64,000 nt of DNA from positions 124,001 through 188,000 of the forward strand of contig NZ_JADVKT010000004.1 of the NCBI RefSeq assembly GCF_016508255.1, written 5' to 3'. A model generated the notes under the pieces. It saw only the letters and a program-made list of their open reading frames with translations, was not told the DNA's origin and made no database searches. Below, in pieces: positions 24,622 to 33,561 of this stretch; position 1 is the first letter of the stretch; each line of letters begins with the position of its first letter. Source of the stretch: Acinetobacter calcoaceticus (GTDB lineage Bacteria; Pseudomonadota; Gammaproteobacteria; Pseudomonadales; Moraxellaceae). A program made the translations under genes and the position numbers.

Positions 24622-25551
24622 TTGATAAGCTCTTTTGATGATTTTTATTATTTCTATTTGGTCGTAAAACACGGCGGCTTTAGTGCGGCCAGTGAAGCTG
24701 AGAATATTAGTAAATCTAAGCTCAGCCGACGCATTATTGACCTTGAAAATAAATTTAACGTTAGCCTAATTCAAAGAACAACCCGCCATTTTAAAGTGAC
24801 CGATTTAGGCCAAGAGTTTTATGAGGAATGCTGCAAAGTCATTGCTCAAGTTGAATGTGCAGAAAACGTTTTGTTGAAGCAAAAAAGTGAACCCCAAGGG
24901 TTGGTGAAAATAAGCTGCCCACCACTCATGATGCATTTTCAAATTAGAAAAATTTTAAATCAGTTTTTAAAAACCTACCCTAAAGTTGAGATTGCGCTCG
25001 AGCTAACGAGCCGTCGAGTTGATATTTTGCATGATGATATCGACCTCGCGATTCGTACCAATTTCGAACCGAATGAAGACTCGAATTTAATTGTTCGTGA
25101 TGTGATTAAAACCGATCATTGTCTGGTTGCCTCACCTGAATTGCTTCAAGGTCGCACTATTGAACATTATTCAGAGCTACAAGACTTTCCAAGTATTAGC
25201 TTAGGCACTCAAAAGCAAAATTATATTTGGCATTTATGCAATATTCGTAACGGCGAATCGGTTGATGTACCTTATCAACCACGAATCAAAAGCAATGACT
25301 TGGCAGGTGTCTACTATGCTGTGATGGATGGTTTAGGCATTGCCGATCTTCCCTTTTTAACTGTCGAATCTGAAATTCGTAAAGGCACTCTTATTCATAT
25401 TCTTCCTGACTGGAAATCAAATATTGGCATGCTACAACTGGTTTATGTGTCTCGAAAAGGCCAACGTCTGGTGGTCGAAAAACTCATTGAAACCCTGATT
25501 GAAGAACTCAGGCGTTTACCAGAAAGCCATGAAGGATATCTGTCGACTTAA
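24622..25551 (+). CDS. LysR-family transcriptional regulator
   Basis: A LysR regulator of about 309 residues. The HTH is FYLVVKHGGFSAASEAENIS with KSKLSRRIIDLENKFNVSLI, and the effector domain starts near PQGLVKISCPPLMMHF. The frame extends to GTG 24577, but that start sits inside a 30-bp palindrome; TTG 24622 gives the normal family N-terminus ISSFDDFYYFY and is chosen with limited certainty. It may regulate ycaC and pirin upstream. A strong terminator follows. Confidence 0.85.
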   Translation: MISSFDDFYYFYLVVKHGGFSAASEAENISKSKLSRRIIDLENKFNVSLIQRTTRHFKVTDLGQEFYEECCKVIAQVECAENVLLKQKSEPQGLVKISCPPLMMHFQIRKILNQFLKTYPKVEIALELTSRRVDILHDDIDLAIRTNFEPNEDSNLIVRDVIKTDHCLVASPELLQGRTIEHYSELQDFPSISLGTQKQNYIWHLCNIRNGESVDVPYQPRIKSNDLAGVYYAVMDGLGIADLPFLTVESEIRKGTLIHILPDWKSNIGMLQLVYVSRKGQRLVVEKLIETLIEELRRLPESHEGYLST

Positions 25552-25560
25552 ATAAAAAAA

Positions 25561-25590
25561 CCGGTCATGAATGGGCATGACCGGTTTTTG
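25561..25590 (+). terminator. Bidirectional intrinsic terminator
   Basis: Stem CCGGTCATG/CATGACCGG with a 6-nt loop, A-run before and T-run after; lies between the convergent LysR and gabD genes. Confidence 0.92.
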
Positions 25591-25655
25591 TGAAACATCA
25601 CATACAGCATAACTGCATGTTTTCGTTCAGAACAAAGCGAACTCGCTTTTATTCC

Positions 25656-27104
25656 TTACTCAGACAAGTCTACGCAGAGGTATTTCATTTCGACATATTC
25701 TTCGATGCCGAATTTTGAACCTTCACGGCCTAGACCTGATTGTTTTACGCCACCAAACGGAGCAACTTCATTTGAAATTGCGCCTGTGTTAATGCCGACC
25801 ATACCGTACTCAAGTGCTTCACCCACTCGCCATTGACGCGCTGTGCTTTGAGTAAATAAATAAGCAGCTAAACCAAATTCGGTATCGTTCGCCATTGCCA
25901 CTGCTTCATCTTCAGTTTTAAAGCGGAACAGTGGTGCAAGCGGACCAAAAGTTTCTTCTTTAGACACTTTCATGTCTTGCGTTACACCAGTCAAAACTGT
26001 CGGTTCAAAGAATGTACCGCCAAGTGCTGAGCGTTGACCACCAATACGAACGGTTGCACCTTTCTCTGTTGCATCTGCAATATGAGACTGAACTTTTGCA
26101 ATCGCATCTTCATCAATTAAAGGCCCTTGAGTTGAACCTTCCTGACGACCATCACCAACTTTCAGTTTAGATACTGCTTCAACCAACCGGTCTGCCAATG
26201 CATCATAAATACCGTCTTGAACATAAATACGGTTAGCACAAACACAGGTTTGACCGCTGTTGCGATATTTACTTGCCATAATGCCCTGAACAGCTTGTTC
26301 AAGGTTGGCATCGTCAAACACCACAACTGGTGCATTACCACCGAGTTCAAGTGAAAGCTTTTTAATAGTTGGCGCACATTGTTGCATTAAGATACGGCCA
26401 ACTTGGGTTGAACCTGTGAAGCTTAACTTACGAACAATATCGCTTTCGCATAGGGTTTTACCGACTTCAACCGCATCACCACTAATATTAATTAAAACAT
26501 CGGCTGGTAAACCTGCCTGTAATGCCAATACTTCAAGTGCATAAGCTGTTAACGGCGTTTGCTCTGCTGGCTTAACCAACATTGAACAACCCGCAGCAAT
26601 TGCAGGACCCGCTTTACGCGTGATCATCGCAGCTGGAAAGTTCCACGGTGTGATTGCAGCAGTTACACCAATCGCTTGTTTAATCACGAGCAAACGTTGG
26701 TTTGGCAAAGTAGGTGTTAAGACTTCACCATCAACACGGCGAGCTTGCTCAGCAAACCAGCGTATGAATGATGCTGCATAACCAATTTCACCACGTGCTT
26801 CTGCCAAGGGTTTACCTTGCTCAGCCGTTAAAATCTGTGCCAGGTTTTCTTTGTGCTCAAGCATGAGGTTGTACCATGCCAATAACACATCAGCACGAGC
26901 CAAGGCAGTTTGCTTTTTCCAAGCAGCCTGCGCTTTTGCCGAACGATTAATTGCAGCTTCAACCCCTGCGCGGTCATAGGTTTTTACCCATGCCAAAGCT
27001 TCGCCCGTAGCAGCATCATTAACCTCGATATAATCATTTGAAGCAGGTGCTTCTAACGCAATATCAGGATGTTTTAATAAATACTGCAAAGTATTTTGAC
27101 TCAT
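25656..27104 (-). CDS. gabD: Succinate-semialdehyde dehydrogenase (NAD(P)+)
   Basis: A 482-residue aldehyde dehydrogenase, exactly the length of E. coli GabD. Family marks: ITPWNFPAAMITRKAGPAIA, the NAD loop FTGSTQVGRILMQQC, ELGGNAPVVVFDDANLEQA with the catalytic Glu, GQTCVCANRIYV with the catalytic Cys, and KEETFGPLAPLFRF near the end. It oxidises succinate semialdehyde to succinate, second step of GABA catabolism. It overlaps gabT by 4 bp (ATGA) and is cotranscribed downstream of it. Confidence 0.95.
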   Translation of the reverse strand: MSQNTLQYLLKHPDIALEAPASNDYIEVNDAATGEALAWVKTYDRAGVEAAINRSAKAQAAWKKQTALARADVLLAWYNLMLEHKENLAQILTAEQGKPLAEARGEIGYAASFIRWFAEQARRVDGEVLTPTLPNQRLLVIKQAIGVTAAITPWNFPAAMITRKAGPAIAAGCSMLVKPAEQTPLTAYALEVLALQAGLPADVLINISGDAVEVGKTLCESDIVRKLSFTGSTQVGRILMQQCAPTIKKLSLELGGNAPVVVFDDANLEQAVQGIMASKYRNSGQTCVCANRIYVQDGIYDALADRLVEAVSKLKVGDGRQEGSTQGPLIDEDAIAKVQSHIADATEKGATVRIGGQRSALGGTFFEPTVLTGVTQDMKVSKEETFGPLAPLFRFKTEDEAVAMANDTEFGLAAYLFTQSTARQWRVGEALEYGMVGINTGAISNEVAPFGGVKQSGLGREGSKFGIEEYVEMKYLCVDLSE

Positions 27105-28393
27105 GCAGATTGCTCCGTTGCTTTTGCACTCCCTGCTTTGAGTGTTGCAAAACCTTGTTTCAAGATATCAAGACCTTGACAGAATTGTTCAGCAGGAATG
27201 GTTAATGGATATAAGAAACGAATTACATTACCGTATTTACCACAAGTAAGAAGTAACAGCCCATTTTCCATTGCATAGTTTTGTACAACTTTTGCTTGTT
27301 CAGCAGTTTCAAGTTCTACCGCAACCATTGAACCCAATGCACGAATATCAGTAACTACATCACCTGTTGCTTGTTGAATATCTTTAAGTGCAACAACCAA
27401 CTCAGCACCTAGTTCATTTGCACGGTCGCATAGGTTTTCTTCTTCAATTACATCAATAACAGCGTGCGCAGCAGCAACAGCAATTGGGCTACCCGCGTAA
27501 GTACCGCCTAGTCCACCTGGGTTTGGTGCATCCATCACTTCTGCACGGCCAACAACACCTGAAATTGGGAAGCCGCCGCCCAAGCTTTTCGCCATCGTAA
27601 TTAAGTCTGCTTTAGTCTCGTAATAATTCATTGCAAACAATTTACCAGTACGGGCAAAACCTGATTGCACTTCGTCAGCAACCAATAAAATACCGTGCTT
27701 GTCGCAAATTGCGCGTAAACGTTTTAAGAACTCAGCTGGCACAACATTGAAACCGCCTTCACCTTGTACTGGCTCAAGCACAATTGCTGCAACATCATGC
27801 GGTGCAATATCTTCACTGAAAATATCTTCAACACTTTCAATTGCTGCGTCTACTGAAATACCTTTAGCAGGCACAGGATAACGCGCGTGGAATACACCCG
27901 CTGGCATCACACCGAAATCACGTTTGTAAGGAGCGGTTTTACCTGTCATTGCCATGGTCATGAATGAACGACCGTGGAAACCATTACCAAAAGTGATAAT
28001 GCCGTGACGACCTGTATAACAACGAGCAATCTTCACTGCATTTTCAACAGCTTCTGCACCTGTTGTGAAAAACGCTGATTTAGCAGGACCAGCAATTGGT
28101 GCGCGCTCATTAATACGCTCAGCTAAAGCTACATAGCTTTCATACGGTGTTACTTGATAGGCAGTATGCGTAAATTTAGTGAGTTGCTCAGTCACCGCTG
28201 CAATGACTTTAGGGTGGCGATGGCCTGTATTTAAAACCGCGATACCACCAGCAAAGTCGATAAATTGGTTGCCTTCCTTGTCCCAAAGCGTCGCGTTTTC
28301 AGCTTTTTCAGCATACCACTGGCACATCACGCCTACACCGCGTGGAGTTGCTTGCTGTTTACGTGCGTTAAGTGCAGAATGTTGATTATCCAT
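27101..28393 (-). CDS. gabT: 4-aminobutyrate aminotransferase
   Basis: A 430-residue class III aminotransferase. GAEAVENAVKIAR is the PLP phosphate-binding region, LVADEVQSGFARTGKLFAMN holds the cofactor Asp, and MAKSLGGGFPISG carries the Schiff-base lysine (about Lys269). It converts GABA and 2-oxoglutarate to succinate semialdehyde and glutamate. First gene of the gabTD operon, divergent from gabR with repeated GAGAGCCA boxes in the gap, so GabR control is expected. Confidence 0.95.
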   Translation of the reverse strand: MDNQHSALNARKQQATPRGVGVMCQWYAEKAENATLWDKEGNQFIDFAGGIAVLNTGHRHPKVIAAVTEQLTKFTHTAYQVTPYESYVALAERINERAPIAGPAKSAFFTTGAEAVENAVKIARCYTGRHGIITFGNGFHGRSFMTMAMTGKTAPYKRDFGVMPAGVFHARYPVPAKGISVDAAIESVEDIFSEDIAPHDVAAIVLEPVQGEGGFNVVPAEFLKRLRAICDKHGILLVADEVQSGFARTGKLFAMNYYETKADLITMAKSLGGGFPISGVVGRAEVMDAPNPGGLGGTYAGSPIAVAAAHAVIDVIEEENLCDRANELGAELVVALKDIQQATGDVVTDIRALGSMVAVELETAEQAKVVQNYAMENGLLLLTCGKYGNVIRFLYPLTIPAEQFCQGLDILKQGFATLKAGSAKATEQSA

Positions 28394-28515
28394 TTGATTC
28401 CCTCATATTTTCATCATCAGTTGCAGCTTTGGTTTTTGCATCCCGTGCTTAATTTTCAGGGTGCTTTACAACGACTGCCTATGTATGTAATTTCGCTCGT
28501 CTGACGGCAACTGAC

Positions 28516-28547
28516 GAGAGCCACTTTTTAACTGTAGGAGAGAGCCA
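28516..28547 (+). promoter_or_regulatory. Candidate GabR operator at gabR/gabT (direct repeats)
   Basis: Two copies of GAGAGCCA at 28516-28523 and 28540-28547, 24 nt apart start to start, the second overlapping the gabR ribosome-binding region just before its TTG start. An identical pair with the same spacing precedes gabP (31745-31776). MocR/GabR regulators are known to bind direct repeats. Confidence 0.6.
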
Positions 28548-28548
28548 A

Positions 28549-30048
28549 TTGCGTAGTTTACTTGGAGATCATTTGCTGCAACGACTCCAACAGGATACTG
28601 AAGGGAAACTACATCAACGTTTGTTCCGTTGTCTGCGTGGTGCCATTATTGATGGCGTCGTTCAGCCTAAAACACGCTTGCCCGCTTCCCGTGACTTAGC
28701 CAGTGAAATTCATGTTTCGAGAAATACGGTGCTCACTGCCTACGAACAGCTACAGGCCGAAGGCTATTTAGAAGCCCGTACGGGACATGGCACATGGGTT
28801 GCCGAGAAACTACCAGAGAGTTTTTTAAATACACAAAATAAGAAAAAAGCAGTTTCAAGTCCGAAAGTTCAAAACTCTTATGCGCTCTCAAATCGTGGTT
28901 CAAACTTATTAGGCTATGCCGCAGCATCTCCGCATCAATGGGGAGCTTTCGTGCCGGGAGCGCCCGATGTGACTGAGTTTCCACATCATATTTTTAGCCG
29001 TATTCAAGCAAAATTAAGCCGTGAGCCTGACATTAACCGCCTGATCTATAGCAACGCGGGCGGATGTATTGAGCTTCGAAGTGCATTGGCAGATTACTTA
29101 CGGGTTGCACGCTCAGTTCAATGTGATGCTGACCAGATAATTATTACCGAAGGTATTCATCAAGCGATTGATTTAGTCTCACGTGCGCTTAGTGATATTG
29201 GTGACCGGATCTGGATTGAAGATCCCGGCTATTGGGGAATGCGTAATACTTTACGTATTAATGGCGTTGATATTCAACCCATGCCAGTCGATGCAGAAGG
29301 CATTATTCCCGAAGAAAATCCGGTTAAACCACCTAAATTAATTTTTGTCACGCCTTCACACCAATATCCACTGGGTTCACATTTAAGCCTAGATCGCCGA
29401 CGCAAATTGATTGAGATTGCCCGTCAGCACAATAGCTGGATTGTAGAAGATGATTACGACAGTGAGTTCCGTTTCTCAGGCCAACCGTATCCGTCTTTAC
29501 AAGGTTTAGAAAATGATGCGCCTGTTTTATATATGGGCACGTTTAGTAAAACCATTTATCCGTCTTTAAGAATTGGTTATTTGGTGGTACCAAAACCGCT
29601 CTTTTCACCCCTACGCATTGTGGCAGCCGAACTCTATCGTGGCGGACATTTACTTGAGCAAAAAGCCCTAGCCGAATTTATTCGTGAAGGTCATTACGAA
29701 GCTCATATTCGTCGTATGCGTTTACTTTATGGCAAGAGACGCGATTACTTAGTCAGTCTGATTAAACGCTATCTTGGCCCTGAATTTATTCACGAATATG
29801 ATGAAGCAGCTGGATTACACCTAGTTTTAAAATTACCGAACTCTTGCGATGATGTTGCGATTGCAGCAACCGCACTTGAACGTGGTGTTAAAGTTCGCCC
29901 GCTTTCACAGTACTACATGCAGTCGCATGCACATGCAGAGCGTGGCTTGCTTATGGGGTTTGCTTGTGTGAATGAAAAAGACATGGTGATGGCTTTTGGT
30001 GTCTTACTCCAATGCTTACGTGAAGCAGGCGTACAAACACTGAGTTGA
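28549..30048 (+). CDS. gabR: MocR/GabR-family PLP-dependent transcriptional regulator
   Basis: A 499-residue GntR-MocR chimera: an N-terminal winged HTH (LFRCLRGAIIDGVVQPKTRL, PASRDLASEIHVSRNTVLTA) joined to an aminotransferase-like domain with the internal-aldimine lysine in YMGTFSKTIYPSLRIGY (Lys334) and the VEDDYDSEFRF cofactor loop. In Bacillus, GabR senses GABA with PLP and activates gabTD. TTG start at 28549 has TAGGAGAG ahead of it. It is divergent from gabTD, the standard arrangement. Probably activates gabTD and gabP and represses itself. Confidence 0.92.
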   Translation: MRSLLGDHLLQRLQQDTEGKLHQRLFRCLRGAIIDGVVQPKTRLPASRDLASEIHVSRNTVLTAYEQLQAEGYLEARTGHGTWVAEKLPESFLNTQNKKKAVSSPKVQNSYALSNRGSNLLGYAAASPHQWGAFVPGAPDVTEFPHHIFSRIQAKLSREPDINRLIYSNAGGCIELRSALADYLRVARSVQCDADQIIITEGIHQAIDLVSRALSDIGDRIWIEDPGYWGMRNTLRINGVDIQPMPVDAEGIIPEENPVKPPKLIFVTPSHQYPLGSHLSLDRRRKLIEIARQHNSWIVEDDYDSEFRFSGQPYPSLQGLENDAPVLYMGTFSKTIYPSLRIGYLVVPKPLFSPLRIVAAELYRGGHLLEQKALAEFIREGHYEAHIRRMRLLYGKRRDYLVSLIKRYLGPEFIHEYDEAAGLHLVLKLPNSCDDVAIAATALERGVKVRPLSQYYMQSHAHAERGLLMGFACVNEKDMVMAFGVLLQCLREAGVQTLS

Positions 30049-30072
30049 TTCTTTTTTCTGTCCTGAATGAAT

Positions 30073-30107
30073 AAAAAAAGAGCCTCACAATGAGACTCTT
30101 TTTTTAT
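30073..30107. terminator. Bidirectional intrinsic terminator
   Basis: AAAAAAAGAG-CCTCA/TGAG-ACTCTTTTTTT hairpin with one mismatch between the convergent gabR and gabP genes. Confidence 0.9.
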
Positions 30108-30117
30108 TCTGAAAATA

Positions 30118-31560
30118 CTAAACTAAATTTTCTTCTTGAGTATGAGTAAGATGGGTTGTTCTACGCTCTTTACCCCACCCCAGTTTTTCCGACAATAAGC
30201 CAAAGAATACAATAATGCCGAACAATGCTGTGGTGTAAATCACTTCTTTAAAGTATGTGCCTTCAATCAACATGGTAAGAATTGCACCAATAATTGCAAA
30301 GATCACCACATAAGTTAAGTAAGGGAACATCCACATTTTAAAGTCAATTTTCACACCTTCAGCTTCAAGCTTCTTGCGCATACGAAGCTGAGAATAAGCA
30401 ATGGTTAAGTACACATACAGTGTTGCTGCACCCGTGGTTAGCATGAAAAAGTCATAAACATCCATGCTCTTTGTTGCAGTTAAAACGACAGCAATTACAG
30501 AGAAGAAGCATGACACAATCACGCCCACCCACGGGCTGCTTTTGCTGTTTACAGAGCCAAAGCTTTTCGGTGCATCACCGCGTTTAGCTAACGAAAATAA
30601 CATACGTGAACACGTGTAAAGTGCTGAGTTAAAGCAACTACATACCGATGTTAATACCACAAAATTCACAATGTGACGTGCCCCCGGAATCCCGAGTGCC
30701 GACAGAGTCACGCTATAGGTTCCCCAAGTCGAATCTTTCAAAAGTTCATTGTTGTGAGGAATTAAACATACCGCGACAAACATTGAACCCACATAGAATA
30801 AAATAATTCGCCAAACAACCGAGTTCGATGCTTTACGAATTTCTTTAGATGGATTTGCCGATTCTGCCGCCGCTACAGTCACAATTTCAGCACCAATATA
30901 GGCAAACATTACCCCAAGTAAGGCGGTAATGACGGATGACCCTCCATTTGGCATAAAGCCTTGAGAGGTTAGATTACTAATACCAGAAGCAGCCGGATTT
31001 CCCCAAGGCCACAAATGCATAATTGCCAAACTACCAATCACAAGGAAAATAACAATCGCGATGACTTTAATGAGTGCAAACCAGAACTCAAATTCACCAT
31101 AGTTTTTCACGTTCTGTAAATTGACTGTGACTAATGCGCCAATCACCACAACCATATAGGCCCAGATCGGTATGAAGGGAAACCAATTATTTAAAATTTT
31201 ACCTGCCACATAGGCTTCCCAGCCCATGAGCATTGCCAGAGTACACCAGTACAACCAGCCAATTGAAAAACCGGCCCAACGACCAATCGCACGGTCAGCG
31301 TAAGTTGAGAAAGAGCCACTATCAGGATTTAAAACGGCCATCTCGCCTAACATACGCATGATGAACCAAACGAGTAGACCACCCAAAGCATAAGTTAGAA
31401 AAACTACAGGTCCTGTATTATAAATAATACTGCCCGAGCCTACGAATAAAGAGCCACCAATTACCCCTGCAATCGAGATCATCGTCAGGTGGCGTGATTT
31501 GAGTCCATGTTTTAAACTTTGGGAGTGATTGGCTTCAGAACCATTTTGATGAGCTGCCAT
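30118..31560 (-). CDS. gabP: GABA permease (APC amino-acid transporter)
   Basis: A 480-residue APC-superfamily permease with twelve transmembrane segments. MISIAGVIGGSLFVGSGSII is the consensus first helix, GSFSTYADRAIGRWAGFSIG the conserved TM3 region, and FAYIGAEIVTVAAAESANPS the TM6 loop seen in GabP. It imports GABA and related amino acids across the inner membrane. ATG 31560 has AAGGAAA upstream; a longer frame to 31653 lacks that. It carries the same GAGAGCCA box pair upstream as gabR, linking it to GABA catabolism. Confidence 0.88.
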   Translation of the reverse strand: MAAHQNGSEANHSQSLKHGLKSRHLTMISIAGVIGGSLFVGSGSIIYNTGPVVFLTYALGGLLVWFIMRMLGEMAVLNPDSGSFSTYADRAIGRWAGFSIGWLYWCTLAMLMGWEAYVAGKILNNWFPFIPIWAYMVVVIGALVTVNLQNVKNYGEFEFWFALIKVIAIVIFLVIGSLAIMHLWPWGNPAASGISNLTSQGFMPNGGSSVITALLGVMFAYIGAEIVTVAAAESANPSKEIRKASNSVVWRIILFYVGSMFVAVCLIPHNNELLKDSTWGTYSVTLSALGIPGARHIVNFVVLTSVCSCFNSALYTCSRMLFSLAKRGDAPKSFGSVNSKSSPWVGVIVSCFFSVIAVVLTATKSMDVYDFFMLTTGAATLYVYLTIAYSQLRMRKKLEAEGVKIDFKMWMFPYLTYVVIFAIIGAILTMLIEGTYFKEVIYTTALFGIIVFFGLLSEKLGWGKERRTTHLTHTQEENLV

Positions 31561-31888
31561 ATCATTTTCCTTAATATATGGAGGATATCGGCTAGTCTCG
31601 GAAAACCTCCGAAGCCAAAAAATATCCCCTAAAAATTTAGCCGTTCTGCCCAATTCCTAAAACAGAAAAATCACTGAGCTTATCCGGCGCTTCCGTATGC
31701 ATACTTCCAATGGCTTTAATTTGTCGTTTCGGCACTCAAGAAACGAGAGCCATTTTTGTAATAAAGGAGAGAGCCAATTGCAAAATTTATACGCAAAATT
31801 GGCCCCAATGATTTTAGTTTTGATAGTTTTTAATGTAGGAAAAAGCGAGTAAATCTTAACCCGCAAAGAGATTATTCTTTTAGTCTGT
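31561..31888. other. gabP upstream region
   Basis: A 328-bp non-coding stretch before gabP. It holds the GAGAGCCA pair (31745-31776) about 185-215 bp ahead of the start codon and, immediately left of it, an inverted repeat CGTTTC/GAAACG around 31724-31744. No gene is supported. Confidence 0.5.
31745..31776 (+). promoter_or_regulatory. Candidate GabR operator upstream of gabP (direct repeats)
   Basis: GAGAGCCA at 31745-31752 and 31769-31776, 24 nt apart; the stretch AGGAGAGAGCCAATTGC is shared with the gabR upstream site. Probable common GABA-regulon operator. Confidence 0.6.
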
Positions 31889-32437
31889 TTAGTTTTGTTC
31901 AGAAATTAACAACGCCTTTGTCCCTTTTTCCAAGGCTCTAAATATATGTTTCTGATCGGCAGGATAGCAAATATAGTCTCCAGCACCGAGCTCAACTGCA
32001 TCATCAATGAGTCCTACTAAAGCCTTACCTTCGACCACAATAATATGCTCAACAGAGCCAACTGGATGCGGTTCTGAAAGGCGATCTTCGCCCGGCTCAA
32101 CAATCAGTAAATAAACATCACGGCGTGCATGGGGTGGACAAGTCGCCAATAAAATTGCTTTGTAGTTGGCAATCTCAGAACTCACTGTTGGCCCATCACC
32201 ACAGCGAATGACTTGTACCTGATTGCTCGGTTCTTCCATTAAACGGGCAAATGGAATATTCAGCGCAACACAAAGTGCCCATAAAGTTTCAATGCTTGGG
32301 TTACCTTGCCCTGCCTCTAATTGTGAAAGTGTAGATTTGGCAACGCCTGCACGACGAGCAACCTCTGCCAAAGAAAGCCCTGCTCTTTGACGTTCACGAT
32401 TTAAACCTTTGGCAATAATTTCAATTGGCTGAGACAT
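31889..32437 (-). CDS. XRE-family HTH regulator with C-terminal cupin domain
   Basis: A 182-residue regulator: an N-terminal helix-turn-helix (LNRERQRAGLSLAEVARRAG, VAKSTLSQLEAGQGNPSIET) and a cupin sensory domain (EHIIVVEGKALVGLIDDAVE, LGAGDYICYPADQKHIFRAL). This architecture, often called SutR/PuuR-like, senses small metabolites. It is divergent from azlCD with a dyad (32460-32477) overlapping the azlC -35 box, so it very likely represses that exporter and responds to an amino acid. Confidence 0.88.
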   Translation of the reverse strand: MSQPIEIIAKGLNRERQRAGLSLAEVARRAGVAKSTLSQLEAGQGNPSIETLWALCVALNIPFARLMEEPSNQVQVIRCGDGPTVSSEIANYKAILLATCPPHARRDVYLLIVEPGEDRLSEPHPVGSVEHIIVVEGKALVGLIDDAVELGAGDYICYPADQKHIFRALEKGTKALLISEQN

Positions 32438-32459
32438 TCACCGCATCCGTTCTATAAAA

Positions 32460-32477
32460 AAAACGATCGTTCGTTTT
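32460..32477. promoter_or_regulatory. Operator dyad between XRE-cupin regulator and azlC
   Basis: Perfect inverted repeat AAAACGA-TCGT-TCGTTTT overlapping a TTGACA hexamer at 32476-32481. A TATAAT (32502-32507) lies downstream with a 20-nt spacer, longer than ideal. Likely binding site of the XRE-cupin protein. Confidence 0.5.
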
Positions 32478-32532
32478 GACAAAACAATCAGACTTATTCA
32501 TTATAATGGAAAATCGTTTGTTATATCATACT

Positions 32533-33201
32533 ATGTCCACATACGCTCTCATTAAGAAACTTAGTAAAGACACCACCCGCTCGATTTTCTTTGTGTGTCT
32601 AGCAACCAGTGTTGTTGGTATGTCTTTAGGTTCACTCGCTGCAAGCTATGGCTTAGCACTGTGGATCCCGCTTTGTCTATCTGTATTTGTGCTCGCAGGA
32701 ACTGCCGAATTTATTTTTATAGGTTTTTTAGCAGTTGGTGGTAGCCCAATTGCTGCTGCGATTGCAGGACTACTCGTCAACTTAAGACACTTACCTTTTG
32801 GGATTGCGGTCAATGAACTAATCAGAGGTAAATTCTCTCGATATTTCGGTGCTCATATCATGAACGATGAAAGCGTTTTGTTTGGTATGGCACAGCCCGA
32901 TTTCGAGACAAAAAAAGCCGCTTACTGGCTATGTGGTATATGCATTATGCTGAGTTGGCCACTTGGTGTCACGGCTGGTTATTTTATTGGAAGTGCCATT
33001 CCAGACCCAAAAAAATTTGGTCTAGATGCCATTTTTCCTGCCATTTTAATTGCACTTACTTTTAATGCTTTAAAGAATAAATCTACTCGAAAAGCTGCAT
33101 TTGCCGGATCAACTTTGGCACTGATTACCACACCCTTTTTGGCCTCAGGACTTCCAATTTTAATTTCTCTTTTTGGCTTAATATTTGGGAGAAAGAAATG
33201 A
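32533..33201 (+). CDS. azlC: AzlC-family branched-chain amino acid exporter subunit
   Basis: A 222-residue membrane protein of the AzlC family: SIFFVCLATSVVGMSLGSLA, GTAEFIFIGFLAVGGSPIAA and the family signature LLVNLRHLPFGIAVNELIRG. With AzlD it forms a two-component exporter of branched-chain or related amino acids. ATG 32533 is chosen since the earlier in-frame ATGs (32476, 32509) overlap or precede the putative -10 element. azlD overlaps its end by 4 bp. Confidence 0.9.
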   Translation: MSTYALIKKLSKDTTRSIFFVCLATSVVGMSLGSLAASYGLALWIPLCLSVFVLAGTAEFIFIGFLAVGGSPIAAAIAGLLVNLRHLPFGIAVNELIRGKFSRYFGAHIMNDESVLFGMAQPDFETKKAAYWLCGICIMLSWPLGVTAGYFIGSAIPDPKKFGLDAIFPAILIALTFNALKNKSTRKAAFAGSTLALITTPFLASGLPILISLFGLIFGRKK

Positions 33202-33521
33202 ATCAACAATTGCTTATTATTTTGGGCATAGGCTTGCTAGCACTTGGAACATATGGGATTCGTTTTGCTGGTTTTCACTTAGGTGCCAAGTTTACTTTTT
33301 CTGAAAAATACCAAGTTTTACTGTCAAACGGCGCAACCGTTTTGCTGTGTGCTATTGCGGTCACGACGACCTTTTTTGAAGGCCAACATTTCGCAGGTTT
33401 CGCGCGTATATTCGGCGTTGGGTTGGCACTTTTATTAGTTTGGAAAAAAGTGCCTCTGTTGTTGGTGATTTGCTTAGCAGCCGCTGGTACGGCACTTGTA
33501 CGTTTGCTTGGAATTGAGTAA
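33198..33521 (+). CDS. azlD: AzlD-family amino acid exporter subunit
   Basis: A 107-residue small membrane protein with three or four hydrophobic segments (ILGIGLLALGTYGIRFAGFH, ALLLVWKKVPLLLVICLAAA), typical AzlD partner of AzlC. The ATG overlaps the azlC stop (ATGA), so the two subunits are translationally coupled. Terminator follows directly. Confidence 0.9.
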   Translation: MNQQLLIILGIGLLALGTYGIRFAGFHLGAKFTFSEKYQVLLSNGATVLLCAIAVTTTFFEGQHFAGFARIFGVGLALLLVWKKVPLLLVICLAAAGTALVRLLGIE

Positions 33522-33522
33522 T

Positions 33523-33553
33523 AAAAAAGGCGAGATAAACTCGCCTTTTTTAA
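33523..33553. terminator. Bidirectional intrinsic terminator
   Basis: AAAAAAGGCGAG/CTCGCCTTTTTT hairpin, 5-nt loop, between convergent azlD and ssb. Confidence 0.93.
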
Positions 33554-33561
33554 AATTTTGT

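Noticed and set aside
32476..32507. TTGACA/TATAAT as a strong consensus promoter of azlC
   Set aside because: The spacer is 20 nt, too long for a strong promoter, so kept only as part of the operator entry.
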